DNA of 64,000 bases from an uncultured Prevotellaceae bacterium (GCA_902775475.1 CACYME010000007.1:13373-77372); one strand, 5' to 3'; shown: positions 40,160 through 50,085, numbered from the stretch's first letter. A program made the numbers and translations. The notes: generated from the letters alone by a model not told the origin.

Positions 40160-42133
40160 ATGATTACAAGAAACCTCAAATATTTCTTCGTCGGGTGCCT
40201 GCTCACCTGCATGGGAGCCAGCGCTCTCACCGCCTGCGTCGACAACGACGACGACGTGCCCGAGAACTACTACTCCTCGACGAAGCTCACCGCCGCCGCA
40301 TTCCTCGAAGAGCGCCCCGAGCTGTTCAGCGAGTTCATCGGCATCCTGAAGCGTACGCCCTACTTCTCCATGCTCTCCACCTACGGCACCTACAGCAGCG
40401 CCGGCTTGCTGAAGTACACCGTCTTCGCCCCCACCAACGAGGGTGTGGAGCGCTATCTGCAGCGCCACGGCTACAGCAGCATCAACGACATCCCCATTGA
40501 GAGCTGCGACACGCTGGCCCGCACACACATCATCAAGAAGGGAGCCTTCTTCACCACCGACATCAGTGAAGGTGCCCTGCCCGAGCTGAACATGGACGAT
40601 GCCTACATCGTCCTCTCCAGCGACAGCGACGTGACCAACAACAACAAGCTCATTTATTACATTAATAAAAACGCGCGCGTAGTAGAGCGCGACGACTCGG
40701 TGACCAACGGTGTGGTCCACGTGCTGAACAACACCATCTCGTCGAGCAGCATGCTGCTGGCCGACAAGATTGAGGCCGACTCGTCGCTGATGCTCTTCTC
40801 GCAGGCACTGCAGCTCACGGGCATGGCCGACTCGCTGACCCGCTACCTCGACGAGACCTACAGCTGCGGCGAAGACTCAGTACACACGGGCACGATGGAG
40901 CGATGCACCAGCGGCGGTGCGAAGTACACCCGCACGTTCTGGGTGGGCAAGCGCTACTTCAAGTACACGGCCTTCGTGGAGCCCGACTCAGTCTATCACC
41001 GCAATGGCATCTACACCATCGACGACCTGAAGGCATACGCCAAGCGCATCTACGACGAGACCTATCCGCAAGATGCCGGACTCTACGACGACGACCCCAA
41101 GCACCGCAAGAACCCGCTGAACCGCTTCGTGAGCTATCACCTGCTGAACCGTGTCGGTCAGTACAACAGCTGGGTGGTCTCCGGTGCCGTGCGCGAATGC
41201 CTCGACACGAAGCTCATCGACCCCGAGGAATACTACGAGACCATGTGCCCCGGCACCATCATGCGCTTCGCCGGCCCGTCGGAAGGTCTGTTCATCAACC
41301 GTCGCGGCGTGCAGAACCGTGCCGAGCGCGGCGTGTTCATCAAAGGTGTGAAGGTGCTCTCTCCCTCAGAATCGGGCGAAACCGACCAGAACGCCATCAA
41401 CGGTGTCTATCACTATCTCGACGACATCCTGGCCTACACCACCACCGTGCGCGACGTGGTGCTGAACCGCCGCATCCGCATCGACGCCACGGTGCTCAGC
41501 CCCGACTTCATGAACTGCAACGGTCGCGGCCGCTATGGCGAGGACATCCTCACAGGCTTCAAGAATCAGTACATCACCGACTGGACCTGTAGCCCTGAGA
41601 CCTTCGTGGGTGTACACAGCGACGTCACCTACTGGTGGAGCTATCAGGCCAATGCCGTGTGCGTCAGCGGTGTGTTCGACGTGTCCATCAAGCTGCCTCC
41701 CGTGCCAACGGGCACCTACGAGGTGCGCCTGGGCTATACGCCCGGTGACGAGCGCGGTGTCATACAGGCCTATCTGAACAACGAGCCGTGCGGTATTCCC
41801 ATCGACCTGCGTGTCTATGCCGGCGACCAGACCATCGGCGCCATTGACGACACGGAGGACGAGGAGGAGAACATGGCCAACGACAAAGCCATGCACAACC
41901 GCGGCTACATGAAGGCACCCGACAGCTGGCACCCCGGTGCCGGCGACGCCACCATGCGCGACAACGGCATCCTGCGCCGCATCCTCACCACCCGGTACCT
42001 TGATTCCGAGAAGGAGTACCGCCTGCGCGTCCGCCAGGTGCTCGACGACCCCGACCGCTTCTGGTCGTTCGACTACATCGAGCTGTGCCCCAAGAGCGTC
42101 TATGGCAGCCCCGAGGGCGAAGATACGCACTAA
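40160..42133 (+). CDS. Fasciclin (FAS1) domain lipoprotein, operon gene 4
   Basis: The protein has 657 residues with the signal FVGCLLTCMGASALTACVDN (lipobox LTAC). A FAS1 domain spans about 45-190 (ELFSEFIGILKRTPYFSMLS, LKYTVFAPTNEGVERYLQRH, HIIKKGAFFTTDISEGALPE, VERDDSVTNGVVHVLNNTIS), including the H2 region. A second, weaker one lies at about 200-420. The last 240 residues look like a beta-sandwich (DVSIKLPPVPTGTYEVRLGY, YRLRVRQVLDDPDRFWSFDY) comparable to carbohydrate-binding or DUF5108-like tails. It is 22 bases after SusD and is likely exposed on the surface as part of the same complex. Confidence 0.83.
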   Translation: MITRNLKYFFVGCLLTCMGASALTACVDNDDDVPENYYSSTKLTAAAFLEERPELFSEFIGILKRTPYFSMLSTYGTYSSAGLLKYTVFAPTNEGVERYLQRHGYSSINDIPIESCDTLARTHIIKKGAFFTTDISEGALPELNMDDAYIVLSSDSDVTNNNKLIYYINKNARVVERDDSVTNGVVHVLNNTISSSSMLLADKIEADSSLMLFSQALQLTGMADSLTRYLDETYSCGEDSVHTGTMERCTSGGAKYTRTFWVGKRYFKYTAFVEPDSVYHRNGIYTIDDLKAYAKRIYDETYPQDAGLYDDDPKHRKNPLNRFVSYHLLNRVGQYNSWVVSGAVRECLDTKLIDPEEYYETMCPGTIMRFAGPSEGLFINRRGVQNRAERGVFIKGVKVLSPSESGETDQNAINGVYHYLDDILAYTTTVRDVVLNRRIRIDATVLSPDFMNCNGRGRYGEDILTGFKNQYITDWTCSPETFVGVHSDVTYWWSYQANAVCVSGVFDVSIKLPPVPTGTYEVRLGYTPGDERGVIQAYLNNEPCGIPIDLRVYAGDQTIGAIDDTEDEEENMANDKAMHNRGYMKAPDSWHPGAGDATMRDNGILRRILTTRYLDSEKEYRLRVRQVLDDPDRFWSFDYIELCPKSVYGSPEGEDTH

Positions 42134-42205
42134 GCACCTGCCCCTCCCTGCGAGGGAGGGGGAGAAGTTAGAAAAACCGAAAAAAAGAATCCAAAATCAC
42201 AAGAC

Positions 42206-43861
42206 ATGAAACATATAATATGTGAAAAAACGGCAAGGAGTTTCCGCTTCATAATCTATATGCTCCTTCCCCTCGTGGGGGGAGGCTGGATGGGGGTCAG
42301 CTGCTCCGACTGGGACGACCACTACGACGGTGCGCAGACAGGCAGCGACCAGACGCTTTGGCAGCAGATGCTTCAGCAGCCAGAGCTGAGCGACTTCCGC
42401 CAGGTGCTGGAGCAGACCAAGGTGTTCCGCATGCACCGCAAGACGCCCGTCAGCTATGCCGACCTGCTCAATGGCGGCCAGTCGTTCACCGTTGTGGCCC
42501 CCGTCAACGGCACGTTCAACCGCGACTCGCTCATCCGTCTCACCCAGACCAGCAAGGGCGATTCCATCGTTGAGAAGTTCTTCGTACTCAACCACATCTC
42601 GCGTTCCACCAGTTCGATGAAGGACACGCCCCAGCGCATGCTTCTGCTCAACTCTAAGCACGTGGCCATCGAGGGAAATACCATCGCTGGCGTCACTATC
42701 AAGGACAGCAACATCCATACGAAGAACGGCGTGCTCCACATTGCCGAGCGTCCCCTGCCCTACGAGTACAGCCTCTATGAAGCACTGTGCGACATGCCCG
42801 ACATGAGCGGCATCGGCAACTTCCTCCGCCAGTACGATGAAGACTGGTTCGACGCCGACGCCTCGGTGTCGAGCGGCATCGTCGAGGGCGTTCCCGTCTA
42901 CGTCGACTCCGTCGTCATCGAGCGCAACCGCATGCTGCAGAACATCGGACTCATCAATGCCGAAGACTCCACCTACTGGGTGGTAGCTCCCACCACCGAT
43001 GGCTGGAACCAAGCATGGGAAGAGGCCACGAAGTACTTCGTCTACGACGAGACGGTGCTCAAGCGCGACTCCATCCAGCAGTACTGGACCAACCGCGCAC
43101 TGCTCAACGACGCCATCTTCAACATGACCGACCAGCACTCCACCGCCGACTCGCTCGTCTCCGTTCCCTATCTGAACTGGCGTCGCTCGTGGGTCAGCGG
43201 CAAGCCCATCTACCATGTGTTCAAGCAGCCCTTCGCTGCTGGTGGCATCCTCAGCAACGCCCAGGCTGTTCCGTGCAGCAACGGTGTCCTCTACAAGGTG
43301 AACCGCTGGCCGTTCGACCCCAGGAAGACCTACTTCACCGAGCTGTGGGCAGAAGGTGAGGCCACGCATCTCATCACGACCTACAAGGACTGCAGCTACA
43401 ACGGCCGCCGACAGGTGGGCGACAGCATCTCCGAGAACGCCTACCTGCAGATTCTGCCGAGCACGGCCACGTCGAACTGGACGATGACCTTCCGCGTGAA
43501 CAACACGCTCTCCGGCGACTACGACGTCTGCGTCGTGCTGCTGCCCAAGACCGTGAGCAATCCCAACGAGACCGAGCTGAAGCCCTGCAAGTTCAAGGCC
43601 ACCCTCAACTACGTCGAGACTAACGGCGAGGCCAAGAGCTACAACTTCAACAACACGACGTTCCAGAGCGATGCCGCACGCGTCGACACCGTCGTACTGG
43701 CCGAGGCCTTCCACTTCCCCGCCTGCAACTACGACCAGAACGACATCAAAGTCAGCCTGACGCTGCAGTGCAACATCCTGGCCCGCGAGACCTCCCGCTT
43801 CTCGCGCGAGATGTACCTCGACTGCATCTATCTCCGTCCAAGAACTCCTAAAGCTGAATAA
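42206..43861 (+). CDS. Fasciclin-like lipoprotein, operon gene 5
   Basis: The protein has 551 residues. The signal region contains YMLLPLVGGGWMGVSCSDWD with a lipobox-like GVSC; its DNA is a G/C inverted repeat (CCTTCCCC, GGGGGGAGG) of a type also seen between genes. FAS1-like features are MLQQPELSDFRQVLEQTKVF, SFTVVAPVNGTFNRDSLIRL, VEKFFVLNHISRSTSSM and IHTKNGVLHIAERPLPYEYS. The C-terminal 180 residues form a beta-rich domain ending EMYLDCIYLRPRTPKAE, similar in pattern to the tail of the preceding protein. SusC2 starts two bases after its stop. Its function is probably ligand binding at the surface. Confidence 0.78.
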   Translation: MKHIICEKTARSFRFIIYMLLPLVGGGWMGVSCSDWDDHYDGAQTGSDQTLWQQMLQQPELSDFRQVLEQTKVFRMHRKTPVSYADLLNGGQSFTVVAPVNGTFNRDSLIRLTQTSKGDSIVEKFFVLNHISRSTSSMKDTPQRMLLLNSKHVAIEGNTIAGVTIKDSNIHTKNGVLHIAERPLPYEYSLYEALCDMPDMSGIGNFLRQYDEDWFDADASVSSGIVEGVPVYVDSVVIERNRMLQNIGLINAEDSTYWVVAPTTDGWNQAWEEATKYFVYDETVLKRDSIQQYWTNRALLNDAIFNMTDQHSTADSLVSVPYLNWRRSWVSGKPIYHVFKQPFAAGGILSNAQAVPCSNGVLYKVNRWPFDPRKTYFTELWAEGEATHLITTYKDCSYNGRRQVGDSISENAYLQILPSTATSNWTMTFRVNNTLSGDYDVCVVLLPKTVSNPNETELKPCKFKATLNYVETNGEAKSYNFNNTTFQSDAARVDTVVLAEAFHFPACNYDQNDIKVSLTLQCNILARETSRFSREMYLDCIYLRPRTPKAE

Positions 43862-43863
43862 CC

Positions 43864-46800
43864 ATGAAGAAAGCTATATTATCCTCACTACTATTGCTGG
43901 CTTCAGCATCGCTGGCAGCGCAAGAGCACACCCAGACCGTGAAGGGCCGCATCGTTGATGCTGCCACGGGCCAGCCGATGGCCGGCGTCATCGTCTCGGC
44001 CTACGACAACCAGCGCAAGACGACGATGACCGACGACCAGGGCCAATACGAACTGATTGTGCCGGCAACCACCCGTTCAGTGCTGATGCGCGTGGAAGGC
44101 TACACCCTGCAGCATACAGCCATCGCCGACGGCGTTGCCAATGGCAAGCTCTTCCGCGATGCCTTCAGCGAAATCTACAGCAAGAGCCTCACAGCCACCT
44201 CGTCGAGCGAAGCCACCAACTTCGCCAACACGTCGGAGCTGAACATTGACCCGCTCGTCAGCCAGCAGCTGGGAGCCGACATGCGCAGCATCAGCCGTGG
44301 CGGCATCCCCGGCATGGGCAACGTGATGCTCATCCAGGGCATCAGCTCGCTCAACACCAATGCCCAGCCGCTTGTTGTCATCGACGATGTCATCATGGAC
44401 ATGCAGTACCAGCGCGAGCTGCTCCACGACGGCTACTTCAACAACCTGCTGGCCAACCTCAACGTCAACGACATCGAGAGCGTACAGGTGCTGAAGAACG
44501 GCACCGCCCTCTACGGTGCCAAGGGTGCCAACGGCGTTGTGCTCATCAAGACGAAGCGCAACAAGTCGATGGCCACCAAGATCGACGTGACCATCAACGG
44601 CCGCTACGAGCTGGTGCCCCGTCTGCCGGAGATGATGGACGCCGACGCCTACCGCCTCTACACCACCGAGCTGCTGGCCGGGAAGACCAACCCCACGCTG
44701 CTGGGCAAGATGAAGTACCTGAACAGCGACCCGACGTACTACTATTACAACCAGTACCACAACGAGACCGACTGGACCGACCAGGTCTACAAGAACGCCT
44801 TCTCGCAGAACTACGGCATCAACGTGCAGGGTGGCGACGACGCTGCCTCCTACAACCTCTCCGTGGGCTATTCGCTGGGCAACAGCACGCTGAAGGAGAA
44901 CGACTACTCGCGCTTCAACATGCGCCTGAACAGCGACATCACCATCAGCAACCGCCTGAAGGTGCGCTTCGATGCCTCCTACAGCGACGTTGACCGCTCG
45001 CTGCGCGACGACGGCGCCCCGCTGGAGCCGCTGGACGACGTCATCACCGCGCCGGGATTCATCGCCCTGACCAAGGCACCGTTCCTCTCGCCCTATGCCT
45101 TCGACAAGTTCGGCAACGTGAGCCACTACCTAGCCGAGGCCGACGACTACCTGGAAGGCAAGTTCCAGGGCCGCGGACGCCTGGCCAACCCCGTCAGCAT
45201 CCTCGAGTATGGCGACGGCAAGAACCGCAACTCCTTCGGCAACCGCCTCATCATGTTCGCCATCACGCCGAAGTACGAGTTCAACCGCCACCTCTCGCTG
45301 CAGGAGCATTTCACGCTCGGTCTGGTGAACACCAACGAGAACTACTATCTGCCCATCAAGGGTGTGCCCACCTTCATCGTGAAGGGTCTCGACGAGGGCA
45401 CCACGCTGCAGAACATTGCCCAGAGCCAGGCAGCGCGCCAGACGGCCATCCAGAGCGACACGCGCCTGAACTGGAACTACAGCGCCCTGGGCTCGACCAT
45501 CGACCTGAAGGCCGGCGTGCGCTACATGAGCACCGATTACAAGGTCACCTCGCAGCAGGGCTACAACTCGGGTAACGACAAGACGCCCAACATGTCGAGC
45601 TCGCTGCGCTTCAAGAGCACTGGCGGTGCCGACGACAAGACGCGCGAAATCGCCTGGTATGCCCTGGCCAACTACAACTATGCCGACCGCTTCTATCTCA
45701 ACGGCGGCCTCTCGGCACAGGCCTCGTCACGCTTCGGCGACGATGCCTCGGGCCTGAAGCTCTTCGGCACCGTGTGGGGGCTCTTCCCCAGCATCGAGGG
45801 TGCCTGGGTACTCTCCAACGAGCGCTGGCTCGCCGGCGTCAAAGGCATCGACCACCTGCGCCTGAACGTGGGCTTCGACATCACCGGCAACGACGACATC
45901 GACTACACAGCCTCGCGCTCCTACTTCGTGGCCAAGCGCATGCTCGCCGAGAGCGCCAGCGGCAAGGTCATCGGCAACATCGGCAACACCGACCTGCAGT
46001 GGGAGACCACGCGCCGCCTCACCGCCGGACTCAACGGCAGCTTCCTCGGCAACCGCCTGGCCGTGCGCCTGAACGTGTTCAAGAGCTGGACCTCCAACCT
46101 GCTCTCGCTGCGCCAGCTGGCATGGACCAGCGGCTTGCAGGAGAACTGGAGCAACGACGGCAAGCTGGAGAACATGGGCTTCGACGTCAATGTGAAAGCC
46201 AAACTGCTGGCAACGAAGGACTTCAGCTGGGAGCTGGGAGCCTCGGCAGGCCACTACGTGAACAAGGTGACCGCCCTGCCCGACAACGACCGCCAGATAG
46301 AGACCAGCATCTACGGAGCCACCATCCTCACGCAGGTGGGCCAGCCCGTAGGCGTCTTCTACGGCTACAAGACCGACGGCGTCTACGCCAACACGCAGGC
46401 CGCCAAGGCCGACGGCCACTACATGCTGCTGCAGAACGGCGACCACAGCAACTTCGAGGCCGGCGACATGCACTTCCTCGACCTCAACAGCTCCAACGGC
46501 AAGGGCCTCATCGACGAGCTCGACCGCACCATCATCGGCGACCCGAACCCCGACATCTACGGCAACATCTTCACCAACTTCAGCTGGAAGAACCTCTCGC
46601 TGCAAGCCGTGCTGACATACTCACTGGGCAACGATGTCTACAATTATCAGCGCTCGCTCATCGAGGGCGGCAGCCTGTTCCTCAACCAGACGACGGCTGT
46701 GGAGAACCGCTGGAACACCGAGAACCAGGTGACCGACATCCCCCGCGCCACCTACACCGACCCGATGGGCAACTCGCGCTTCAGCGACCGCTGGATCGAA

Positions 46801-47037
46801 GATGGCTCCTACCTGCGCCTGTCAAACGTCACCCTCTCATGGCATCTGCCCATCCAGAGCACCTATCTGCAGGGCATCACCCTCTGGGGCTCGGCACAGA
46901 ACCTCTTCACGCTGACACGCTACCTGGGCAGCGACCCCAACTGCTCCCTCGGCTCCAGCGTGCTGGCTCAGGGCATCGACCGCGGCCTGCTGGCTTCGGG
47001 ACGCTCCTTCTCGCTGGGCGTGAACATCAACCTGTAA
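43864..47037 (+). CDS. SusC/RagA-family TonB-dependent outer-membrane protein 2
   Basis: The protein has 1057 residues and signal peptide MKKAILSSLLLLASASLAAQ. The regulatory-like domain (about 25-100) has VKGRIVDAATGQPMAGVIVS. The plug (about 115-235) has RSISRGGIPGMGNVMLIQGI and IESVQVLKNGTALYGAKGAN; the barrel ends SLGVNINL. It lacks the STN domain. The plug is less typical than that of SusC1 (no canonical LRG motif in the same place), so the two transporters probably carry different ligands. It is followed by SusD2 after 30 bases. Confidence 0.95.
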   Translation: MKKAILSSLLLLASASLAAQEHTQTVKGRIVDAATGQPMAGVIVSAYDNQRKTTMTDDQGQYELIVPATTRSVLMRVEGYTLQHTAIADGVANGKLFRDAFSEIYSKSLTATSSSEATNFANTSELNIDPLVSQQLGADMRSISRGGIPGMGNVMLIQGISSLNTNAQPLVVIDDVIMDMQYQRELLHDGYFNNLLANLNVNDIESVQVLKNGTALYGAKGANGVVLIKTKRNKSMATKIDVTINGRYELVPRLPEMMDADAYRLYTTELLAGKTNPTLLGKMKYLNSDPTYYYYNQYHNETDWTDQVYKNAFSQNYGINVQGGDDAASYNLSVGYSLGNSTLKENDYSRFNMRLNSDITISNRLKVRFDASYSDVDRSLRDDGAPLEPLDDVITAPGFIALTKAPFLSPYAFDKFGNVSHYLAEADDYLEGKFQGRGRLANPVSILEYGDGKNRNSFGNRLIMFAITPKYEFNRHLSLQEHFTLGLVNTNENYYLPIKGVPTFIVKGLDEGTTLQNIAQSQAARQTAIQSDTRLNWNYSALGSTIDLKAGVRYMSTDYKVTSQQGYNSGNDKTPNMSSSLRFKSTGGADDKTREIAWYALANYNYADRFYLNGGLSAQASSRFGDDASGLKLFGTVWGLFPSIEGAWVLSNERWLAGVKGIDHLRLNVGFDITGNDDIDYTASRSYFVAKRMLAESASGKVIGNIGNTDLQWETTRRLTAGLNGSFLGNRLAVRLNVFKSWTSNLLSLRQLAWTSGLQENWSNDGKLENMGFDVNVKAKLLATKDFSWELGASAGHYVNKVTALPDNDRQIETSIYGATILTQVGQPVGVFYGYKTDGVYANTQAAKADGHYMLLQNGDHSNFEAGDMHFLDLNSSNGKGLIDELDRTIIGDPNPDIYGNIFTNFSWKNLSLQAVLTYSLGNDVYNYQRSLIEGGSLFLNQTTAVENRWNTENQVTDIPRATYTDPMGNSRFSDRWIEDGSYLRLSNVTLSWHLPIQSTYLQGITLWGSAQNLFTLTRYLGSDPNCSLGSSVLAQGIDRGLLASGRSFSLGVNINL

Positions 47038-47067
47038 TTAGTAATGAGTCATTAGAAATTGATAATT

Positions 47068-48774
47068 ATGATTACCAAAAGAATAAATCATTCCGCCATT
47101 GCCTGTCTCCTGTGCTGCAACATCGTTGCAGCCCTCACGGCCTGCTCCGACATTCTCGACACCAGCTCTGAGATGGTGCAGTTCGAGGAAGACAACACCC
47201 TGAACCACCCCACCGACTCCGTCTACAGTGTGCTGGGCATCGTGAACCGCATGCAGCTCATCGCCGACCGCACCGTGCTGCTGGGCGAGGTGCGCAGCGA
47301 TCTGGTGGAACCCACCGAAGCCGCTTCGGCCGACCTGAAGCGACTGAGCGCGTTCGACCTGACACAGGCCAACAAGTACAACCAGGTGAGCGACTACTAC
47401 GCCATCATCAACAACTGCAACTTCTATTTGGCCCATGTCGACACAGCCCTGGAACGCCGTGGCCGCAAGCTGTTTGAATACGAGTATGCCGTGGTGAAGG
47501 CCTACCGCGCATGGACCTACCTGGAGCTGGTGAAGAACTACGGCCAGGTGCCGCTGATCACCAAGCCCATGATGACCGAGCGCGAAGCCGAGGAAGCCCT
47601 GAAGATGCAGTACACCGACATCAAGGGCATCTGCAACTTCTTCATCGACGACCTGACGCCCTACGCCAAGACCCCACAGCCTAACTACGGCACCATCAAC
47701 GGCCTCAACTCGAAGTTCTTCTTCATCCCCGTCCGCGCCCTTTTGGGCGACCTCTGCCTCTGGGCCGGACGCTATGAAGAGGCAGCCCGCTGGTACAACA
47801 GCTACCTGAACGACGAGCTCGAGCCCGTGACGCTCAACTACGGCAGCCGCTCGCGCTGGACCAGCGCCACCGACTTCCAGTCGCCCAGCGCGGCCTACTC
47901 CGTGAGCTCTACCGAAGTGCTGAGCTACATCCCCATGGAGGCCCGCATCTTCGACGGCACGGTGAGCGACCTGGGCAACGTCTTCAACTCCACCCAGGAG
48001 AACAACTATTACTTCCAGATGACGCCGTCGGCCAGCCTGCGCAGGCTCTCTGCCGACCAGGTGAACTGCATCGAGTACAAGACGGAGACGACCACCGACA
48101 CCGTCTACGCCCCACGCAGCGGCCTGTCGAACGACCTGTTCGTCGGCGACCTGCGCCTCTACAGCTATTTCCGCCAGACATCGCGCGGCGGACAGGACGA
48201 GTACTCTGAGTACAGCTCGCTGTCGCAGTCGATCAGCAAGCTCTCCACAGCACAGATTGCCACCTACCGCAAGACGATGGTCTACCTGCGCTATGCCGAG
48301 GCCCTCTGCCGCGCACGCCTGCCGCAGTCGGCCATGTGCGTACTGAAGTATGGCATGTGCCCCGAGCACATCTACACCCACATTGACAGTCTGGAACGCG
48401 TAGACGCTGGCGACCTCATCAACTTCGATGCCAACACGTTCACCCAGGAGATTGCCCTCGGCATCCACTCGCGCGGTTCCGGCGACTCGCAGTGCAACGC
48501 CTACTACGTGCTGCCCCAGCCTGCCAACGCACTGGCCACGCGACAGGACACCATCGACTACCAGATTCCGCTGGTGGAAGACCTCATCATCAACGAGATG
48601 GCACTCGAAGGCGCCTTCGAAGGCTACCGCTTCTACGACCTGATGCGCGTGGCTCTGCGCCGAAACGACCCCAGCTATCTGGCCAATCCCATCAGTCGGC
48701 GCAGCGGAGAGACCAACGAACAGCTGCGCGCCTTGCTGATGGACCAGAAGAACTGGTTCCTGCCTCTACCGTAA
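47068..48774 (+). CDS. SusD/RagB-family lipoprotein 2
   Basis: From ATG 47068 (MITKRINHSAIACLLCCNIV) the protein has 568 residues, with lipobox LTAC and SDILDTSSEMVQFEEDNTLN, a usual SusD beginning. TPR-like helices (YEYAVVKAYRAWTYLELVKN, RALLGDLCLWAGRYEEAARW) and a C-terminal region ending EQLRALLMDQKNWFLPLP are typical. It is the ligand-binding partner of SusC2 and the last gene of the block. A terminator lies at 48993-49031. Confidence 0.93.
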   Translation: MITKRINHSAIACLLCCNIVAALTACSDILDTSSEMVQFEEDNTLNHPTDSVYSVLGIVNRMQLIADRTVLLGEVRSDLVEPTEAASADLKRLSAFDLTQANKYNQVSDYYAIINNCNFYLAHVDTALERRGRKLFEYEYAVVKAYRAWTYLELVKNYGQVPLITKPMMTEREAEEALKMQYTDIKGICNFFIDDLTPYAKTPQPNYGTINGLNSKFFFIPVRALLGDLCLWAGRYEEAARWYNSYLNDELEPVTLNYGSRSRWTSATDFQSPSAAYSVSSTEVLSYIPMEARIFDGTVSDLGNVFNSTQENNYYFQMTPSASLRRLSADQVNCIEYKTETTTDTVYAPRSGLSNDLFVGDLRLYSYFRQTSRGGQDEYSEYSSLSQSISKLSTAQIATYRKTMVYLRYAEALCRARLPQSAMCVLKYGMCPEHIYTHIDSLERVDAGDLINFDANTFTQEIALGIHSRGSGDSQCNAYYVLPQPANALATRQDTIDYQIPLVEDLIINEMALEGAFEGYRFYDLMRVALRRNDPSYLANPISRRSGETNEQLRALLMDQKNWFLPLP

Positions 48775-48992
48775 AAATGTTCATCAAAAAGGACTTCTTC
48801 GTAAACAAAAAGGCATCTTGAACAAAAATGAAAAAAAGCGAAACGACTATAATAGGCTGATAACAGAAAATTGAGTAATTTTGCACTGTCATTAGGACAC
48901 ATTGAACAACAGCGATGTTCTTCATAAGCTCAATCAAAAGAAAGTTATTAGTTAGTAGTTAGTTATCGTTAGTTATGGTAAAACTAATCGTT

Positions 48993-49031
48993 GGCGGCCA
49001 CCTGTATGAGAATATCGGGGCCGCCTTTTTT
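48993..49031 (+). terminator. Terminator of the FAS1/SusCD operon
   Basis: GGCGGCC (48993-48999) pairs with GGCCGCC (49019-49025), followed by six T. A TAATTTTGCAC promoter-like element lies before it near 48882, so the hairpin could end a short untranslated RNA as well as operon read-through. Confidence 0.7.
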
Positions 49032-49130
49032 ATGTCGCCACAATAACCCAACGTGAGCGGGGATCGGTAATGATTTGTACCTACTTATTAAGTAACTAAC
49101 TACTCATAGTTATCTTATATGATGATTTGA

Positions 49131-49192
49131 AACACAGAGACACAGAGGTACAGAGCTTTTCTTTATTCTCTGTGTCTTTGTGTCTCTGTGTT
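49131..49192. repeat. ACAGAGAC-type inverted repeat
   Basis: Bases 49131-49155 pair with 49168-49192 over 25 bp with few mismatches around a 12-base loop. The words AACACAGAGACACAGAG echo the larger CGCAGAG element at 31854-32050. Small open frames crossing it are artefacts of the repeat. Confidence 0.75.
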
Positions 49193-49320
49193 GATATAAA
49201 CTATTTTCAAAACAAATACAAAGCAGATGGTATGTGTTTGTACCGTGTAAAACCGTGGCCATTTTTTCAGCCTTGCCCAATGGAATCGATAAATAGTTGC
49301 ACCGAATCTGCTTTTTCTGA

Positions 49321-49821
49321 TTTTTTGTTAACGCAGTTCCGAAAATGAACATCCGAACCCCTTCAAATTTTCAAGATTTTTGCGCGAGAAAGTTTTTGGC
49401 TGAAAAAAAGCGAATTTTGAGGACTTTCGCTAAAAAGCTGAAAATTAAATACTTGTGCCAATTTTGGCAAAATTTGGCGACTTTTCGATTTCAAAAGTCA
49501 ACGCCAAATTTTCAAAAGGCGTTGACTTTTGAAAATTTGGCGAGCTTACAGAAGAGGATGTCGAGGCAAAAAAAAGGGCAAAAAATCGCCAAAAATTTGC
49601 ACAGAATGGGTACTGATGTGCAAAAACTGGCCTACTTATCACCTCGCCAGCACGGCGAAACAGCTCTCAGCGGGTCGGAAAAGGCCGATTTTCGAGCCAG
49701 AATCAGTCCTCAGGCCAAACTTTTCTTAGTGGTAATTTTGAACATTGTTTTTATAAGGGCTTTACATTTATTCGGTTTCTTTAACGGCTTTCGTTAGGGA
49801 AAAAGTTCTATTTATTCAGAG
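49321..49821 (-). repeat. Intergenic element family, copy 4 (subfamily B)
   Basis: This is the inverted counterpart of copy 2 (21594-22092), about 501 bp. Its core has arms CAAAAGTCAACGCC and GGCGTTGACTTTTG (near 49493-49530), and an alternative stem, CGCCAAATTTTC with GAAAATTTGGCG. The TTTGCACA/TGTGCAAA hairpin lies near 49597-49625. The far end shares the ATAAGGGCTTTACATTTATT and TCTATTTATTCAGAG blocks with copy 2. It sits between SusD2 and the hybrid regulator; no gene is supported in the rest of that 1.36-kb gap. Confidence 0.85.
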
Positions 49822-50085
49822 ATGAGTAGATGAACACAACTTTTTGTTTGTGTAAACGAAATTTGAGTCCACTTGAAACGGTCTGTTACCTGCTGTAGCT
49901 CATGCGTAGCAGCATTCCCGACCTTTGGTCGCCTACCCGTAGCCTTTCATCTACCACTTACTTTTCATCACCAAAAGAATCGGATAATCATGGCGAAAAA
50001 GAACAAAAGAGGCAACAATCCGTTCGTTGGAACAAAAAGAAAAGCGAAAAAAACAAAAGAAAAACCGCATGAACACGAAAAAAAC

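Noticed and set aside
49110..49352. Small frames with HRDTEVQ or VSLCLCV-type peptides
   Set aside because: They are translations of the ACAGAGAC inverted repeat, a known source of spurious small proteins.
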